From contig NZ_FOFR01000032.1 in NCBI RefSeq assembly GCF_900110955.1, forward strand, positions 21,155-85,154: 64,000 nucleotides of DNA, written 5' to 3'. The notes under the pieces were generated by a model. That model was given only the letters and a program-made list of their open reading frames with translations, made no database searches and was not told the origin of the DNA. The DNA is from Lentzea xinjiangensis (GTDB lineage Bacteria > Actinomycetota > Actinomycetes > Mycobacteriales > Pseudonocardiaceae). Made by a program: the position numbers and the translations under genes. The stretch's first letter is position 1. Every line of letters starts with the position of its first letter. Shown here one piece after another: positions 52,527 to 60,724 of this stretch.

Positions 52527-52551
52527 GGGAACGCGGGGCCCCCGCGTTCCC
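52527..52551. repeat. Palindromic hairpin element, copy 1
   Basis: GGGAACGCGGG-GCC-CCCGCGTTCCC: an 11-bp perfect stem with a three-base loop. A near-identical copy follows 3 bp later. Such doublets look like dispersed REP-type elements or terminators. Confidence 0.7.
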
Positions 52552-52554
52552 CCA

Positions 52555-52582
52555 GAGGAAACGCGGGGCCCCCGCGTTCCTC
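52555..52582. repeat. Palindromic hairpin element, copy 2
   Basis: GAGGAAACGCGGG-GCC-CCCGCGTTCCTC: a 12-bp stem with one bulged A and the same ACGCGGGGCCCCCGCGTT core as copy 1. The arms outside the core differ from copy 1 but still pair, indicating structural constraint. Confidence 0.7.
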
Positions 52583-52635
52583 AAGCACAGGTGGAGGGGT
52601 GGCTCGGCTTCGGTCTTGCGCGGGGCGGAAGAGCT

Positions 52636-52666
52636 GAGGGGCGCTTCCCGGTGGGAAGCGCCCCTC
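52636..52666 (-). terminator. Terminator after ispG
   Basis: A 14-bp perfect stem (GAGGGGCGCTTCCC pairing with GGGAAGCGCCCCTC) with a three-base loop lies 20 nt beyond the ispG stop on the minus strand. It marks the end of the dxr-rip1-ispG transcription unit. Confidence 0.8.
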
Positions 52667-52685
52667 GGCGTTCGGTCAGGCCGGC

Positions 52686-53840
52686 TCAGCCGACGGTGAC
52701 GGCGGGTGCGCCGCCCTCCACCGGTTCCATCTCCTCGGCGATGCGCATCGCCTCTTCGATGAGGGTCTCCACGATCGCGTGCTCGGGCACGGTCTTGATG
52801 ACCTTGCCCTTCACGAAGATCTGGCCCTTGCCGTTGCCGCTCGCGACGCCCAGGTCGGCCTCGCGGGCCTCGCCGGGGCCGTTCACGACGCAGCCCATGA
52901 CCGCCACGCGCAGGGGGACCTCCATGCCCTCCAAACCGGCCGTGACCTGCTCGGCGAGCGTGTACACGTCCACCTGGGCCCGGCCGCAGGACGGGCAGGA
53001 CACGATCTCCAGCTTGCGCGGGCGCAGGTTCAGCGACTGGAGGATCTGGTGGCCGACCTTGATCTCCTCGACCGGCGGGGCCGAGAGCGACACGCGGATG
53101 GTGTCGCCGATGCCCTGGCGGAGCAGGGCGCCGAAGGCCACGGCCGACTTGATCGTGCCCTGGAAGGCGGGACCCGCCTCCGTGACGCCCAGGTGCAGGG
53201 GGTAGTCGCACTGCTCGGCGAGGATCTCGTAGGCCCTGACCATGATCACCGGGTCGTTGTGCTTGACCGAGATCTTGATGTCGTGGAAGTCGTGCTCGGC
53301 GAAGAGCGACGCCTCCCACAGGGCCGACTCGGCCAGCGCCTCCGGGGTGGCCTTGCCGTACTTGGCCATCAGGCGCGGGTCCAGCGAACCCGCGTTCACG
53401 CCGATGCGGATCGGCGTGTTGTGGTCGCGGGCCGCCTGGGCGATCTCCTTGACCTTGTCGTCGAACTTCTTGATGTTGCCGGGGTTCACGCGGACCGCCG
53501 CGCAACCGGCCTCGATCGCCGCGAAGACGTACTTCGGCTGGAAGTGGATGTCCGCGATCACCGGGATCTGGGACTTCTTCGCGATCGCCGGCAGGGCGTC
53601 CGCGTCGTCCTGCGAGGGGCAGGCGACCCGGACGATGTCGCAACCGGCGGCCGTGAGCTCCGCGATCTGCTGCAGCGTCGCGTTGACGTCCGACGTCAGG
53701 GTCGTCGTCATCGACTGGACGGAGACGGGGAACTCGCTGCCGACACCGACGTTGCCGACCATCAGCTGCCTGGTCTTGCGACGTTCCGACAGCACCGGCG
53801 GCGGCAGTGCCGGCATTCCGAGCATCACGCCGTCACTCAT
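52686..53840 (-). CDS. ispG: 4-hydroxy-3-methylbut-2-enyl diphosphate synthase
   Basis: 384 residues of IspG/GcpE. TIM-barrel part: PVSVQSMTTTLTSDVNATL, CDIVRVACPSQDDADAL, VIADIHFQPKYV. The [4Fe-4S] ligands lie in VSCPSCGRAQVDV and VMGCVVNGPGEA. It makes HMBPP from MEcPP in the MEP isoprenoid pathway. ATG at 53840 has AAAGGTG upstream; ATG at residue 6 or 9 is possible. It is 25 nt after the rip1 gene, same strand. Confidence 0.97.
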   Translation of the reverse strand: MSDGVMLGMPALPPPVLSERRKTRQLMVGNVGVGSEFPVSVQSMTTTLTSDVNATLQQIAELTAAGCDIVRVACPSQDDADALPAIAKKSQIPVIADIHFQPKYVFAAIEAGCAAVRVNPGNIKKFDDKVKEIAQAARDHNTPIRIGVNAGSLDPRLMAKYGKATPEALAESALWEASLFAEHDFHDIKISVKHNDPVIMVRAYEILAEQCDYPLHLGVTEAGPAFQGTIKSAVAFGALLRQGIGDTIRVSLSAPPVEEIKVGHQILQSLNLRPRKLEIVSCPSCGRAQVDVYTLAEQVTAGLEGMEVPLRVAVMGCVVNGPGEAREADLGVASGNGKGQIFVKGKVIKTVPEHAIVETLIEEAMRIAEEMEPVEGGAPAVTVG

Positions 53841-53865
53841 GGGTTGTGCACCTTTCCGTGAAGCA

Positions 53866-55077
53866 CTACTGCAACCTGATCGGGTTGACGATGTCGGCGG
53901 TCACGGTCAGCAGCGTGATGGCGCCGCCGATGAAGATGACCACGTAGGTGAGGGGCAGCAGGCGCATGTAGTTGACCGGGGCGCCGGCGGGCTTCCCGCG
54001 CAGCTTCCGAATCCAGTCTCGCACCCGTTCGTACAGGTTGACGGCGATGTGACCACCGTCAAGCGGGAGCAGGGGCAGGAGGTTGAACACACCCACGAAG
54101 AAGTTCAGGCCCGCGAGCATCAGGATGAAGAACGCCCACAGGCCCCGTTCGGCCGCGTCACCGCCCAGGCGCGAGGCGCCCACCACGGAGATCGGGGTGT
54201 CGAGGTCGCGCTCGCCGCCGCCGATGGCCTTCACCACGGCCGGGATGCGCTCCGGGAAGCGCATGAGGCCCTTCCAGGTGTTCACGAACATGTCGCCGGT
54301 GAAGGACACGGCGGCCGGGACCGCGGCGATCGGGCTGTAGGTGAACGACTGCTGCACGATCACGCCGATCGCGCCGACCTGCTTGACCTCGACGCCGCCC
54401 TTGCCGTCGGAGACCTGGCGGTTGACCTTCGGCACGTCGACGGTGAGGGTGACCTCCCGGCCGTCGCGCAGCACCTTGAACTCGTTCGGGCCGCTGAGGT
54501 CGCGCGTGACCTTCTGCATGTCCGACCAGGTCGCGATCGGCTTGCCCGCGATCGAGGTGATCTGGTCACCGGGCCGCAGGCCCGCGCTCTTCGCCGGGGA
54601 CGGCGCGCTCGCGGGGCACGGCGCGTCGTAGGGGACGGTGTGGTCCTGCACGCAGTCGGAGATCTCCGCGAGCACCGGGACGTCCTTGTTGTTCGGCAGG
54701 CCGAGCGACATCGCGAGGACCAGCAGGATGATGAAGCCGAGGATGAAGTGTGTGATGGAGCCGGCGGCCAGCACGACGACGCGCTTCCACACCTTCTGGT
54801 TGTAGAAGGCGCGCTTGCGGTCATCCGGGTGCACCTCCTCCAGCGCCGTCATGCCGGTGATCTCGCAGAACCCGCCGGCCGGGATCGCCTTCAGGCCGTA
54901 CTCGGTCTCGCCCCGGCGGAACGAGAAGATCTTCGGGCCGAAGCCGATGAAGTAGCGGGTGACCTTCATGCCGAAGGCCTTCGCGGTCAGCAGGTGCCCG
55001 AACTCGTGCAGCGCGATGGACACCGCGATGCCGGTCGCGAACAGCAGCACCCCGAGGATGTTGATGAACGTGTTCAC
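53866..55077 (-). CDS. Site-2 intramembrane metalloprotease (Rip1/RseP, M50)
   Basis: 403 residues. The zinc motif is in VSIALHEFGHLLTAKAFG (first helix, residue ~20) and the third ligand is in NLLPLLPLDGGHIAVN. One PDZ domain sits between (AGLRPGDQITSIAGKPI). About four transmembrane helices. Rip1 cleaves anti-sigma factors after a first cut and controls envelope composition. GTG at 55077 is chosen, with AAGGA somewhat far upstream. It begins 7 nt after dxr ends. Confidence 0.94.
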   Translation of the reverse strand: MNTFINILGVLLFATGIAVSIALHEFGHLLTAKAFGMKVTRYFIGFGPKIFSFRRGETEYGLKAIPAGGFCEITGMTALEEVHPDDRKRAFYNQKVWKRVVVLAAGSITHFILGFIILLVLAMSLGLPNNKDVPVLAEISDCVQDHTVPYDAPCPASAPSPAKSAGLRPGDQITSIAGKPIATWSDMQKVTRDLSGPNEFKVLRDGREVTLTVDVPKVNRQVSDGKGGVEVKQVGAIGVIVQQSFTYSPIAAVPAAVSFTGDMFVNTWKGLMRFPERIPAVVKAIGGGERDLDTPISVVGASRLGGDAAERGLWAFFILMLAGLNFFVGVFNLLPLLPLDGGHIAVNLYERVRDWIRKLRGKPAGAPVNYMRLLPLTYVVIFIGGAITLLTVTADIVNPIRLQ

Positions 55078-55084
55078 GGAAAGC

Positions 55085-56215
55085 TCAGTTCCTTCCAACC
55101 AGCTCGCGGGCACGTGCGCGTGCCCAGTCCTCGGCGGCCAGGACCTCCGCGACGTCCGCGGGGTCGGACTGCCAGTCCTTCGCCTCGCCGAGAACCTGGC
55201 CGATGGTGTCCACGATCGACAGGAACGACGTCTTCCCCGCCACGAAGGAGGCGAGTGCCTCCTCGTTCGCGGCGTTGTAGACCGCGGGCAGGCAGCCACC
55301 GCCGGTGCCCGCCTGCCGCGCCAGCTCGACCGCCGGGAACGTCTCGCTGTCCACGGGTTCGAACGTCCACGAGGTGGCGGTGTCAAAGGTACAGGCGGAC
55401 GCGGCACCCGCCACGCGCTCGGGCCACGCGAGGCCCAGCGAGATCGGCAGGCGCATGTCGGGCGGTGACGCCTGGGCGAGCGTCGAGCCGTCCGTGAAGG
55501 TCACCATCGAGTGAATGATGGACTGGGGGTGGACCACCACGTCCACGCGGTCGTACGGCACGCCGAAGAGCAGGTGCGCCTCGATCAGCTCCAGGCCCTT
55601 GTTGACCAGGTTCGCGGAGTTGATCGTGACGACCTGGCCCATCGACCAGGTCGGGTGCGCCATGGCCTGCTGCACGGTGATGTCTTCGAGCTCGCCGCGC
55701 GTCCGGCCGCGGAACGGCCCGCCGGACGCCGTCAGCACCAGCTTGTGCACCTCGTCCGCCGTGCCGCCCCGCAGGCACTGCGCGAGCGCCGAGTGCTCGG
55801 AGTCGACGGGCACGATCTGGTCGGGCTTGGCCGCCTTGAGCACGAGCGGCCCGCCCGCGATGAGCGACTCCTTGTTCGCGAGGGCGAGCGTGGCGCCGGT
55901 CTCCAGCGCCTTGAGGGACGGCTCGAGCCCCCTGGAGCCGTCCATGCCGTTGAGGACCACGTCCGCGGGGCAGGCGTCGATCAGGTCGACCGTGCTGGTC
56001 AGCGTCTTGACGCCGGGGATCTCGACGCCGTTGGCCGCGGCGACCACCGGTACGCCGAACTCGGCCGCCTGCTGCGCGAGCAGGTCCGGCTGACGCCCGC
56101 CCGCGCCGAGCCCGACGACGCGGAAGCGGTCGCGGTTGCGCCGGATGACGTCGAGCGCCTGGGTGCCGACCGAACCGGTCGACCCCAGGATCAGGACAGT
56201 GCGTGGAGTACTCAT
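55085..56215 (-). CDS. dxr: 1-deoxy-D-xylulose-5-phosphate reductoisomerase
   Basis: 376 residues. NADPH loop VLILGSTGSVGTQALDVIRR. Catalytic/metal region PVDSEHSALAQCLRGG, then LTASGGPFRGRT and HPTWSMGQVVTINSANLVNKGLE. It converts DXP to MEP, the committed step of the MEP pathway. The Dxr-Rip1-IspG order on one strand is conserved in actinobacteria. ATG at 56215. Confidence 0.97.
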   Translation of the reverse strand: MSTPRTVLILGSTGSVGTQALDVIRRNRDRFRVVGLGAGGRQPDLLAQQAAEFGVPVVAAANGVEIPGVKTLTSTVDLIDACPADVVLNGMDGSRGLEPSLKALETGATLALANKESLIAGGPLVLKAAKPDQIVPVDSEHSALAQCLRGGTADEVHKLVLTASGGPFRGRTRGELEDITVQQAMAHPTWSMGQVVTINSANLVNKGLELIEAHLLFGVPYDRVDVVVHPQSIIHSMVTFTDGSTLAQASPPDMRLPISLGLAWPERVAGAASACTFDTATSWTFEPVDSETFPAVELARQAGTGGGCLPAVYNAANEEALASFVAGKTSFLSIVDTIGQVLGEAKDWQSDPADVAEVLAAEDWARARARELVGRN

Positions 56216-56350
56216 CGCCCCTCATTGTTCCGGAGAGTGCCTGAGAGCCCGGCACAGCCCGCTACTTTGATAACGGAGTGGTTTTGGAGGTGTGAAGTCA
56301 CCGGGTTGAGGGCATTCCCCCTGCGACAAGCGGATGGAAGGAGTCTCCCC

Positions 56351-56617
56351 GTGGGCATCCTGGGTTGGATCGTGCTCGGCCTCCTGGCCGGCGCCATCGC
56401 GAAGGCGATCATGCCTGGTCGCGACCCCGGCGGTATCATCATCACGATGCTGATCGGCATCGTCGGCGCGATCCTCGGCGGATTCATCGGGTCTGCGATC
56501 TTCGGGACCGACCTCGGCTCGTTCTTCGATCTCCGGACGTGGCTGCTCGCCATCGTCGGATCGTTGATCCTGCTGGGTATCTACCGCCTGGTTACGGGCA
56601 GGCGCAGCCACGCGTAG
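56351..56617 (+). CDS. GlsB/YeaQ/YmgE family stress-response membrane protein
   Basis: 88 residues, almost wholly hydrophobic with three helices. Glycine-rich motifs GLLAGAIAKAIMPGRDPGG and GIVGAILGGFIGSAIFG define the transglycosylase-associated (GlsB) family, induced by stress in several bacteria. GTG at 56351 has AAGGAG upstream. A strong terminator follows. Confidence 0.88.
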   Translation: MGILGWIVLGLLAGAIAKAIMPGRDPGGIIITMLIGIVGAILGGFIGSAIFGTDLGSFFDLRTWLLAIVGSLILLGIYRLVTGRRSHA

Positions 56618-56632
56618 CGCAGAAGACGTTCG

Positions 56633-56661
56633 AGGCCGTCCGGGTGCCACCCGGACGGCCT
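56633..56661. terminator. Bidirectional terminator between the GlsB-type gene and the response regulator
   Basis: AGGCCGTCCGGGT pairs with ACCCGGACGGCCT (13 bp) with a GCC loop and a TTT tail. Convergent genes flank it. Confidence 0.8.
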
Positions 56662-56734
56662 TTCGCGTTTCACCCGGCCGGTCGGCACGACGTCCGGGCA
56701 CGTTCACCACAACGGGTGACGTGCTCGTCGGCCG

Positions 56735-57385
56735 CTAGTTGGTGATCCCGGCGTCCCGCGCCAGCAGCGCCGCCTGCACCCGGTTCGTCAGGCCCAGCTT
56801 CGCGAGCAGCCGCGACACGTAGGTCTTCACGGTCGCCTCGGACATGTGCAGCTTCGCGCCGACGTCCGCGTTGGACATCCCCTGCCCGAGCAGGGCCAGC
56901 ACCTCGACCTCGCGATCGGTCAGCCCGGCCACGGCCTTCTGCGCCTCGTGGCGCTTCGGCTGCCCGGACGTCGCCACCATGCCGACCACCCGCGAGGTGA
57001 CCATCGGTGACAGGTAGGCCTCGCCGTTGTTCACCGCGCGCACGGCCCGCAGCAGCTCTTCGGGCGCGGAGTCCTTCAGCAGGAAACCCGCGGCACCGTC
57101 GGACAACGCGCGCACGATGTTCTCGTCCTCGCCGAACGTCGTCAGCATGACGACCCGCACGGACGGCGCGACGACCCGGAGCTCCTTGGCGCACGCCAAG
57201 CCGTCCATCCGCGGCATCCGGATGTCCAGCACCGCGACGTCGACGCGGCGCTCGCGCACGATCTGCACCGCCTCGCGGCCGTCGCCGGCCTCTCCCACCA
57301 GCTCGATGTCGTCGGCGGTGCCGAGGATGGCCTTGATGCCGGCGCGCATCAACGGCTCGTCGTCGGCGATGAGCACCCGGATCAT
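56735..57385 (-). CDS. NarL/LuxR-family response regulator
   Basis: 216 residues. Receiver domain: acidic pocket in VLIADDEPLM, phosphoacceptor Asp in VAVLDIRMPRMDG, Thr in VVMLTTFGED and Lys in FLLKDSAPEE. The C-terminal GerE-type HTH reads LTDREVEVLALLGQGMSNADVGAKLHMSEATVKTYVSRLLAKL in outline. Its start overlaps the kinase stop by 4 nt, so the pair is cotranslated. Confidence 0.95.
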   Translation of the reverse strand: MIRVLIADDEPLMRAGIKAILGTADDIELVGEAGDGREAVQIVRERRVDVAVLDIRMPRMDGLACAKELRVVAPSVRVVMLTTFGEDENIVRALSDGAAGFLLKDSAPEELLRAVRAVNNGEAYLSPMVTSRVVGMVATSGQPKRHEAQKAVAGLTDREVEVLALLGQGMSNADVGAKLHMSEATVKTYVSRLLAKLGLTNRVQAALLARDAGITN

Positions 57386-58986
57386 GAACCAGCCCTCTGC
57401 AGATGGATCTTCTTCTCGACCAGCTTGCCGTCCCGGAAGCAGAAACGCACCACCCTCGTGCCCTTCGCGAGGTAGGACTGCTCGTCGGTGATGTGGTAGA
57501 CGCAGCGCGCGCCGGGCGGTTCCGGCGAGGCCTGCGACTTGCGCTCACCGTCCCCGACCAGGGGTTCGTCGCCGTCGGGCAGCAGCGCCACCACCTCGGA
57601 CTCGGGCTGCCCCTCCTGGATCCGGTCGAGGTCCTCCTGCGTCACGACCTCGGTCACCGGCTGCGCGCCGAGGTAGGTGAAGCCGCCGATGATGACCGCC
57701 AGCACGAGCGAGGCCACCGCGATCGACCCCACACCCGCCCACTTGCGGATCCCGCGCGGCGACTCCGCCTCGTCCTGCTCGTCCTCCGGCTCGTCCGGCA
57801 GCGCCGTCTCCTCGTACGGCAGCACGGCCGCGATCCGGAAGCCGCCCGACGGCAGCGCGCCGACGTGCAGGATGCCGCCCGCCAGGCGGACGCGTTCGGT
57901 GAGCCCGATCAGGCCGACCCCGGGCGCACCATCCGGCCCACCGTCTCGGGACGGGTTGTTCCGCACCTCGACGACCAGGGCGTCCGGCTCGTACTTCACC
58001 GTCACCTGCACGGCGGCGCCCGGCGCGTGCTTCGCCGCGTTCGTCAGGCCTTCTTGCGCGACGCGATAGGCGGCGTGGGAGACACGTGACGGCAACGGGT
58101 GCGCTTGCCCACCGCGGACCAGGCTGACCAGCACACCTGCCTTGCGCGCATCGCCGACCAACGAGTCGATGGACTCCACGGTCCGTGTCGCCGGGTCGTC
58201 GTCGGGACCGTCCTCGGCCCGCAGGACGCCGATGATGGCCCGCAGCTCCTCCATGCCCGTCAACGCCGCCGAGCGCAGCACCCCGATGGCCTCGCGTTGC
58301 CCATCCCCCAGCGACGGGTCGAGCGCCAGCGCGCCGGCGTGCACGGAGATCAGCGAGAGCCGGTGGCCCAGGCTGTCGTGCATGTCCTGGGCGATGCGGC
58401 TGCGTTCGCGCAGCCGCACCTGCCGCGACAGCATCTTGTGCTCGGCGCGCATCCGCGCCTCGCGGTCCCGCATGGCCCGCACGAGCGCCTCGCGTTGCGC
58501 GAGGTACCGGCCGACCAGGAACGGCAGCGCCACGCCCACGCCGAAGATCGTGATCAGGATGAGCATCCCGTACACCGGCTCGATGTCGAGCGGCCGCGCT
58601 CCCCAGTCCCACAGCAGCACCACGACGACGAACGTGATCGCGGTCGACACCACCGCCCTGACCCACGACTCGATCCGGCGGCCCGCGGTGTAGCTCAGCA
58701 CGACGATCAGCGCCGGTCCGCCGAACGGGACGGCCGCGCCCGCGATCATGGCGGTCGCCGGCAGCACGTGCCGCACCGGCACCAGCACCAGGTAGGCGGC
58801 GACGTGCGCGATGAGCAGCCAGCCGGACGCCTTCACCTCAGCCCACGGTCCCGGCCACAGGTCCAGCAGGACCACGGCCACGAGGACGATCAAGTCGCCG
58901 ACGAGCCGCACCGGGGTCAGCGTCCTGAACCGGGCCAGGGTGTCGGCGAGGAGCGCCTCGACCCTGGTCCGCACAGCGGTAATCAC
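57382..58986 (-). CDS. HisKA_3 sensor kinase with C-terminal membrane-anchored BamE-like domain
   Basis: 534 residues. About five N-terminal transmembrane helices (to ~residue 165). DHp: SRIAQDMHDSLGHRLSLISV with the phospho-His. HATPase: AQEGLTNAAKHAPGA (N box) and GVGLIGLTERVRLAGG (G box) up to ~residue 385. An acidic linker then leads to an extra transmembrane helix (VASLVLAVIIGGFTYLGA, ~415) and an outside domain of ~100 residues, IQEGQPESEVVALLP ... CVYHI ... VVRFCFRDGKLVEKK. This resembles BamE/SmpA. A sensor after the catalytic domain is unusual. Confidence 0.9.
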   Translation of the reverse strand: MITAVRTRVEALLADTLARFRTLTPVRLVGDLIVLVAVVLLDLWPGPWAEVKASGWLLIAHVAAYLVLVPVRHVLPATAMIAGAAVPFGGPALIVVLSYTAGRRIESWVRAVVSTAITFVVVVLLWDWGARPLDIEPVYGMLILITIFGVGVALPFLVGRYLAQREALVRAMRDREARMRAEHKMLSRQVRLRERSRIAQDMHDSLGHRLSLISVHAGALALDPSLGDGQREAIGVLRSAALTGMEELRAIIGVLRAEDGPDDDPATRTVESIDSLVGDARKAGVLVSLVRGGQAHPLPSRVSHAAYRVAQEGLTNAAKHAPGAAVQVTVKYEPDALVVEVRNNPSRDGGPDGAPGVGLIGLTERVRLAGGILHVGALPSGGFRIAAVLPYEETALPDEPEDEQDEAESPRGIRKWAGVGSIAVASLVLAVIIGGFTYLGAQPVTEVVTQEDLDRIQEGQPESEVVALLPDGDEPLVGDGERKSQASPEPPGARCVYHITDEQSYLAKGTRVVRFCFRDGKLVEKKIHLQRAGS

Positions 58987-59057
58987 GCTCTCAAGCTACG
59001 AGACGTCCCATGTTCGCGCGGCACGCTGGAGTATCGATTTCGCGCGACGAAAGTTGA

Positions 59058-59867
59058 CTACCCGGCCAGCTTCGCGGTGGACCCCGCCCTGCGGGCACGC
59101 CACGACGCGACCACCACGCCGATGATCAACAACAGCGCCGTCGCCGTCACCATCAGCGTCGACAGCGCCACGATCTCCGGCGAGATGCCCCGCTTGGACG
59201 CCTGCGCGTAGACGAACACCGGCAGCGTCGTCGACCCGACGCCGGTCAGGTAGGACGAGATCACCACGTCGTCGAACGACAGCAGGAACGCGAACGCCGC
59301 ACCGGCCACCACCGCGGGCGCCACCAGCGGCAGCGTCACGGTCCGGAAGACGACGAACGGCGACGCCCCCAGGTCCGCGGCGGCCTCCTCCATCCGGGCG
59401 TCCATCCCCGACACCCGCGACCGCACCACGACGACCACGAAGCTCAGCGAGAACGCCACGTGCGCGAACAGCAGCGCGCCGAAGCCGAGCGGGACTCCGG
59501 CGAGCTTCACGAAGAACCCCAGCATCGCCACGCCCATCACGACCTCGGGCACGACCAGCGGCAGCGACAGCAGCACGGTCCACAGCCCGCGGCCGGGGAA
59601 CGCCCGCCGCAGCCCGAACGCCGCCAGCGTCCCGATCACCGTCGCGATCACCGCGGAGGACAGCGCGAGCTGCAGGCTCAGCCGCAGCGAGCCGAAGACC
59701 CGGCTGTCGTCGGCCAGCTCCTCGTACCACTGCAACGAGAACCCGCTGATCCGCGACAGCGACCGGGACGAGTTGAACGACGCGATGGCCAGCCACGCGA
59801 TCGGTGCGTACAGGAAGAGGAACACGACGGCGACGACAGCGCCGAGCGCCCACGGACGACGTTTCAC
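59058..59867 (-). CDS. potC: ABC transporter permease, spermidine/putrescine type (PotC-like)
   Basis: 269 residues with six hydrophobic helices and the inner-membrane coupling motif EEAAADLGASPFVVFRTVTLPLVAPAV (EAA loop). Order and similarity fit PotC. It overlaps potB by 4 nt and is the last gene of the importer operon. Substrate class is inferred from family only. Confidence 0.9.
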   Translation of the reverse strand: MKRRPWALGAVVAVVFLFLYAPIAWLAIASFNSSRSLSRISGFSLQWYEELADDSRVFGSLRLSLQLALSSAVIATVIGTLAAFGLRRAFPGRGLWTVLLSLPLVVPEVVMGVAMLGFFVKLAGVPLGFGALLFAHVAFSLSFVVVVVRSRVSGMDARMEEAAADLGASPFVVFRTVTLPLVAPAVVAGAAFAFLLSFDDVVISSYLTGVGSTTLPVFVYAQASKRGISPEIVALSTLMVTATALLLIIGVVVASWRARRAGSTAKLAG

Positions 59868-60721
59868 AGCACGTCCTCCCCACGCCGTCCGCGCAGCACG
59901 AGGACCACGACCACCAGCACGAGCAACAGCACCGCCATCGCCGACCCCAGCGGCCAGTTGTTGCCGCCGCGGAACTGGTCGTCGATCACCGACCCGAACG
60001 TCGACTGCTCGACGCCGCCGAGCAGCTTCGGCGTCACGAAGTCACCCGCCGCGGGCACCAGCACCAGCAGCGAGCCCGCCAGCACGCCGGTCAGCACGCC
60101 CGGCAGCACCACGCGGAAGAACGTCGACACGCGCCCGTGCCCGAGGTCGTACGACGCCTCCACCAGCCGGAAGTCGAACCGCTCGCACGCCACGTACAGC
60201 GGCAGCACCATGAACGGCAGGAACCCGTACGTGAGACCCAGCACCACGGCCCCGTGGGTCAGCAGGAACCCGCCGTCCCGGTCGAGCCCCACCCACCCGA
60301 GCACGGTGTTGACCAGCCCTTCGCCGTCCAGCAGCGCCTTCCACGCGTAGATGCGCGCGAGGTAGCTCGACCAGAACGGGATCAGCACCGCCGCCAGCAG
60401 CGCGGTGCGGTACCTGCCGCCGTGGCGCGCGATGAACCACGCCAGCGGGAAGCCGAGCAGCAGGCACGCGGCCGTCGTGGCGACGGCGTAGGCCAGGGTC
60501 CGCCCGAAGATCGGCAGGAACGCCGGGTCGAGCGCCGTCAGGTACGCCTGGGTCGTCCACGGCAGCACCGCGCGCGCCACGCCGGTGTCCCGCGTCGCGA
60601 AGCTGAACTCGACGACCACGACCAGCGGCGCCACCAGGAAGATCCCGAGCCAGATCCCGGTCGGGGCGAGGAGGCCGTTGGCCTTGAGCCAGCGTCGGAG
60701 CACGAGCGCACATCCTGCCAC
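59864..60721 (-). CDS. potB: ABC transporter permease, spermidine/putrescine type (PotB-like)
   Basis: 285 residues, six helices, EAA-like loop VEASYDLGHGRVSTFFRVVLPGVL. It has the PotB/MalF-like long first periplasmic segment. It starts 3 nt after the solute-binding protein gene ends and overlaps potC, so the set is one operon. Confidence 0.9.
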   Translation of the reverse strand: MAGCALVLRRWLKANGLLAPTGIWLGIFLVAPLVVVVEFSFATRDTGVARAVLPWTTQAYLTALDPAFLPIFGRTLAYAVATTAACLLLGFPLAWFIARHGGRYRTALLAAVLIPFWSSYLARIYAWKALLDGEGLVNTVLGWVGLDRDGGFLLTHGAVVLGLTYGFLPFMVLPLYVACERFDFRLVEASYDLGHGRVSTFFRVVLPGVLTGVLAGSLLVLVPAAGDFVTPKLLGGVEQSTFGSVIDDQFRGGNNWPLGSAMAVLLLVLVVVVLVLRGRRGEDVL

Positions 60722-60724
60722 GGG

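Noticed and set aside
52236..52588. Short minus-strand ORFs with GERGGPAFP-type repeats
   Set aside because: They arise from the hairpin doublet and the 16-nt tandem array; there is no RBS or independent support.
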